In this document: in pieces, positions 62,881 to 64,000 of the stretch
How positions within the stretch are numbered: the first letter of the stretch is position 1
Layout of the letters: the number at the start of each line of letters is the position of its first letter
Origin: Xiphydria camelus
Lineage: Eukaryota > Arthropoda > Insecta > Hymenoptera > Xiphydriidae
NCBI GenBank assembly: GCA_963678675.1
Contig: OY783195.1
Span: 16,709,342 to 16,773,341 of the forward strand
Reading direction: 5' to 3'
DNA: 64,000 nt
Position numbers and translations under genes: made by a program
Notes under the pieces: generated by a model
Seen by the model: the letters and a program-made list of their open reading frames with translations, nothing else
Databases searched by the model: none
What the model was told of the DNA's origin: nothing

Positions 62881-63639
62881 CTACGAACTTATTTCCCAAC
62901 TCAATAGCATCGCGATCATAAATACTTCGTCAAACTAGGGTTCATCTCGCCATCAGCGAAGCAGTACATTTCGGCGAATCCAGGCTGCTAATGAGTTCGC
63001 AGTTCCGCACCTTTCCTGAAAGGGTTAATTACTGGACGAATCGGAATGAACCTTTGCCGAAATATTCGGTTATCTATTGAAATCGTCATTTCTCTCCTTT
63101 ACAAAGCTGAATGCATTTCGAATGCATTCGAAATATAGCGGTATCTGCGAGAAGTGGTTCGTTGTAACGTGAATTGTAATTCGTTCGGTAATTAGCCTTC
63201 CGGGAAAAGTGCAGGACTGCACTTGCTTATGCTTGCTTGCTTTGGAGTGCTTATGTATATAAGCAGTCCTCGTTTGCCGAAACGTACCACCCGAACTGCG
63301 TGCACTATAATGTGCACTATAATAGAGTTTGTAATGTATGTGAAATTCTGAGAAACAGCGATTAATGTTTTATCACTGTCAAATTTTGAAGTAAAATTCC
63401 TTGATTCCGTTTATGATTTTCTAGAAATTTGTCAGTTTAGTGAATACTTCGTTCGTTCGATCAAAGTTACTTCGTATACTAAGAAAAGAGTTTATTTCCA
63501 ATTAATAAGTGTATACTGATTATGGCGGAAAAAATATTTTGTTAGACCAAGTAAGTAAATATACTGGGTGATTCTTTAATATTGCGACAAACTTCAAGGA
63601 TGGGTTCCTTGGATGAAAATAAGAAAAAAAAACAAACAA

Positions 63640-63846
63640 AACGTGTGGCCGCCATACGCGGAAGAAGTGAAACTTCGATACCAGTTTCTCTGAATTTGAT
63701 TCCGATGGTATTAATTTCAATTGGCTCTATACAAGTCTTCTACAATGCTTCTTCGTAGAGCCAATTGAAATTAATACCACCGGAATCAAATTCAGAAAAA
63801 CTGGTATCGAAGTTTCACTTCTTCCGCGTGTGGCGGCCACACGTTT
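63640..63846. repeat. Mirrored duplication of the Helentron-like 3' end
   Basis: aacgtgtggccgccatacgc at 63640 is mirrored by gtggcggccacacgtt ending near 63844. Arms are about 88 bp and nearly perfect, loop about 30 bp. Both arms carry the GAAGTTTCACTTC motif and the terminal hairpin sequence. A T-run of about 22 follows. Confidence 0.85.
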
Positions 63847-63866
63847 TTTTTTTTTTTTTTTTTTTC

Positions 63867-64000
63867 ATTAGACAATAATTGAAATAAAATCCAATCATCA
63901 CATATTGTTCGAAATGACCACCTTGATGGTCAATACATAACTGTGCTCTTTGAGAAATCGTTGTTGTGGAGCGTAAAAGGATTTCATGGTCGTTATACGG
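63867..64000 (-). pseudogene. IS630-type transposase C-terminus (partial, window edge)
   Basis: The minus frame from the window end reads HEILLRSTTTISQRAQLCID, then HQGGHFEQYVMIGFYF. The R...CI...GGHFE ending is common in insect IS630/Tc1-mariner transposases. The catalytic part would lie beyond 64000. Confidence 0.55.

Larger units (their letters stand above)
62128..63863 (+). mobile_element. Non-autonomous Helentron-like element (HINE-type)
   Basis: It starts GAAGTGAAACTTCTTTG at 62128. It ends with GAAGTTTCACTTC at 63809-63821, a 6-nt spacer, a perfect 7-bp-stem hairpin GTGTGGCGGCCACAC at 63828-63842, and a T-run. No target duplication; inserted in a T-rich site of the IS630-type element. 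The same end plan is seen at 16664-21491. No protein is encoded. It contains a palindrome (62440-62880) and a mirrored duplication of its own 3' end (63640-63846). Confidence 0.65.
61985..64000 (-). mobile_element. IS630-type element (CAGGGTGTCCCGTCATG), split and cut by the window end
   Basis: The left end CAGGGTGTCCCGTCATGTAA at 61985 follows TA. Its sequence runs to gcagctttatt at 62127, is interrupted by a Helentron-like insertion, and resumes at about 63864 with ttcattagacaataattgaa, in the same order as the uninterrupted MITE at 38811-39089. The right end lies outside the window. Confidence 0.75.

Overview
The window is nuclear DNA from an animal, most probably an insect. It holds one recognisable host gene split by spliceosomal introns, and the rest is almost entirely transposable-element (TE) debris of kinds typical of arthropods: Ty3/gypsy, mariner, Tc1, IS630-type, pogo/Tigger-type, piggyBac-type, PIF/Harbinger-type, Mutator-like, Helentron-type and many palindromic MITEs. 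No bacterial gene organisation, CRISPR array, rRNA gene or convincing intact tRNA is present. The insect order cannot be fixed from the sequence alone.

Host gene: on the plus strand, eight exons (32213 to 60722) encode the middle and C-terminal part of the nuclear-pore membrane glycoprotein gp210/NUP210. They are one giant 2.8-kb exon of lumenal Ig-like repeats, six further exons that reach the transmembrane segment, and the start of the cytoplasmic tail. All splice phases agree and no exon is broken. The 5' exons (roughly the first quarter of the protein) and the last tail exon were not found. The intron between 37624 and 57531 is about 19.9 kb and is filled with nested transposons.

Layout. 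1-640: gypsy reverse-transcriptase relic. 1441-3458: foldback/MITE cluster. 4623-9890: a Mutator-like transposase pseudogene with a DEDDh exonuclease tail (minus), split by a Harbinger-type element that itself holds a further element, and by a GC-rich block with a 34-bp minisatellite. 10184-16216: MITEs and palindromes. 16589-22830: a domesticated-looking TE gene ('LFIDSSK' family, plus) broken by a Helentron-type element (16664-21491) and two TIR elements. 23179-31023: palindromes, a piggyBac-type element with a Harbinger-type palindrome inside, and a mirrored 33-bp minisatellite. 32213-60722: NUP210. Its large intron holds a 1.1-kb TIR element (37688-38791), a GC-rich unassigned block, two mariner copies, a Harbinger-type element carrying a second LFIDSSK gene that is itself split by a nearly intact Tc1 element, a P-element-like fragment, a 3.1-kb TIR element with a DNC.AQNKN-type transposase-like gene, and IS630/mariner relics. 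61003-64000: a palindromic element rich in TCAAGGTCA, then an IS630-type element split by a second Helentron-like insertion.

The most useful property of the window is that many insertions hit a palindrome arm, a reading frame or a duplicated repeat. The undisturbed partner therefore supplies the empty site, so element ends and target-site duplications (TA, TTAA, TTA/TAA, ATAT, or none) can be read directly.
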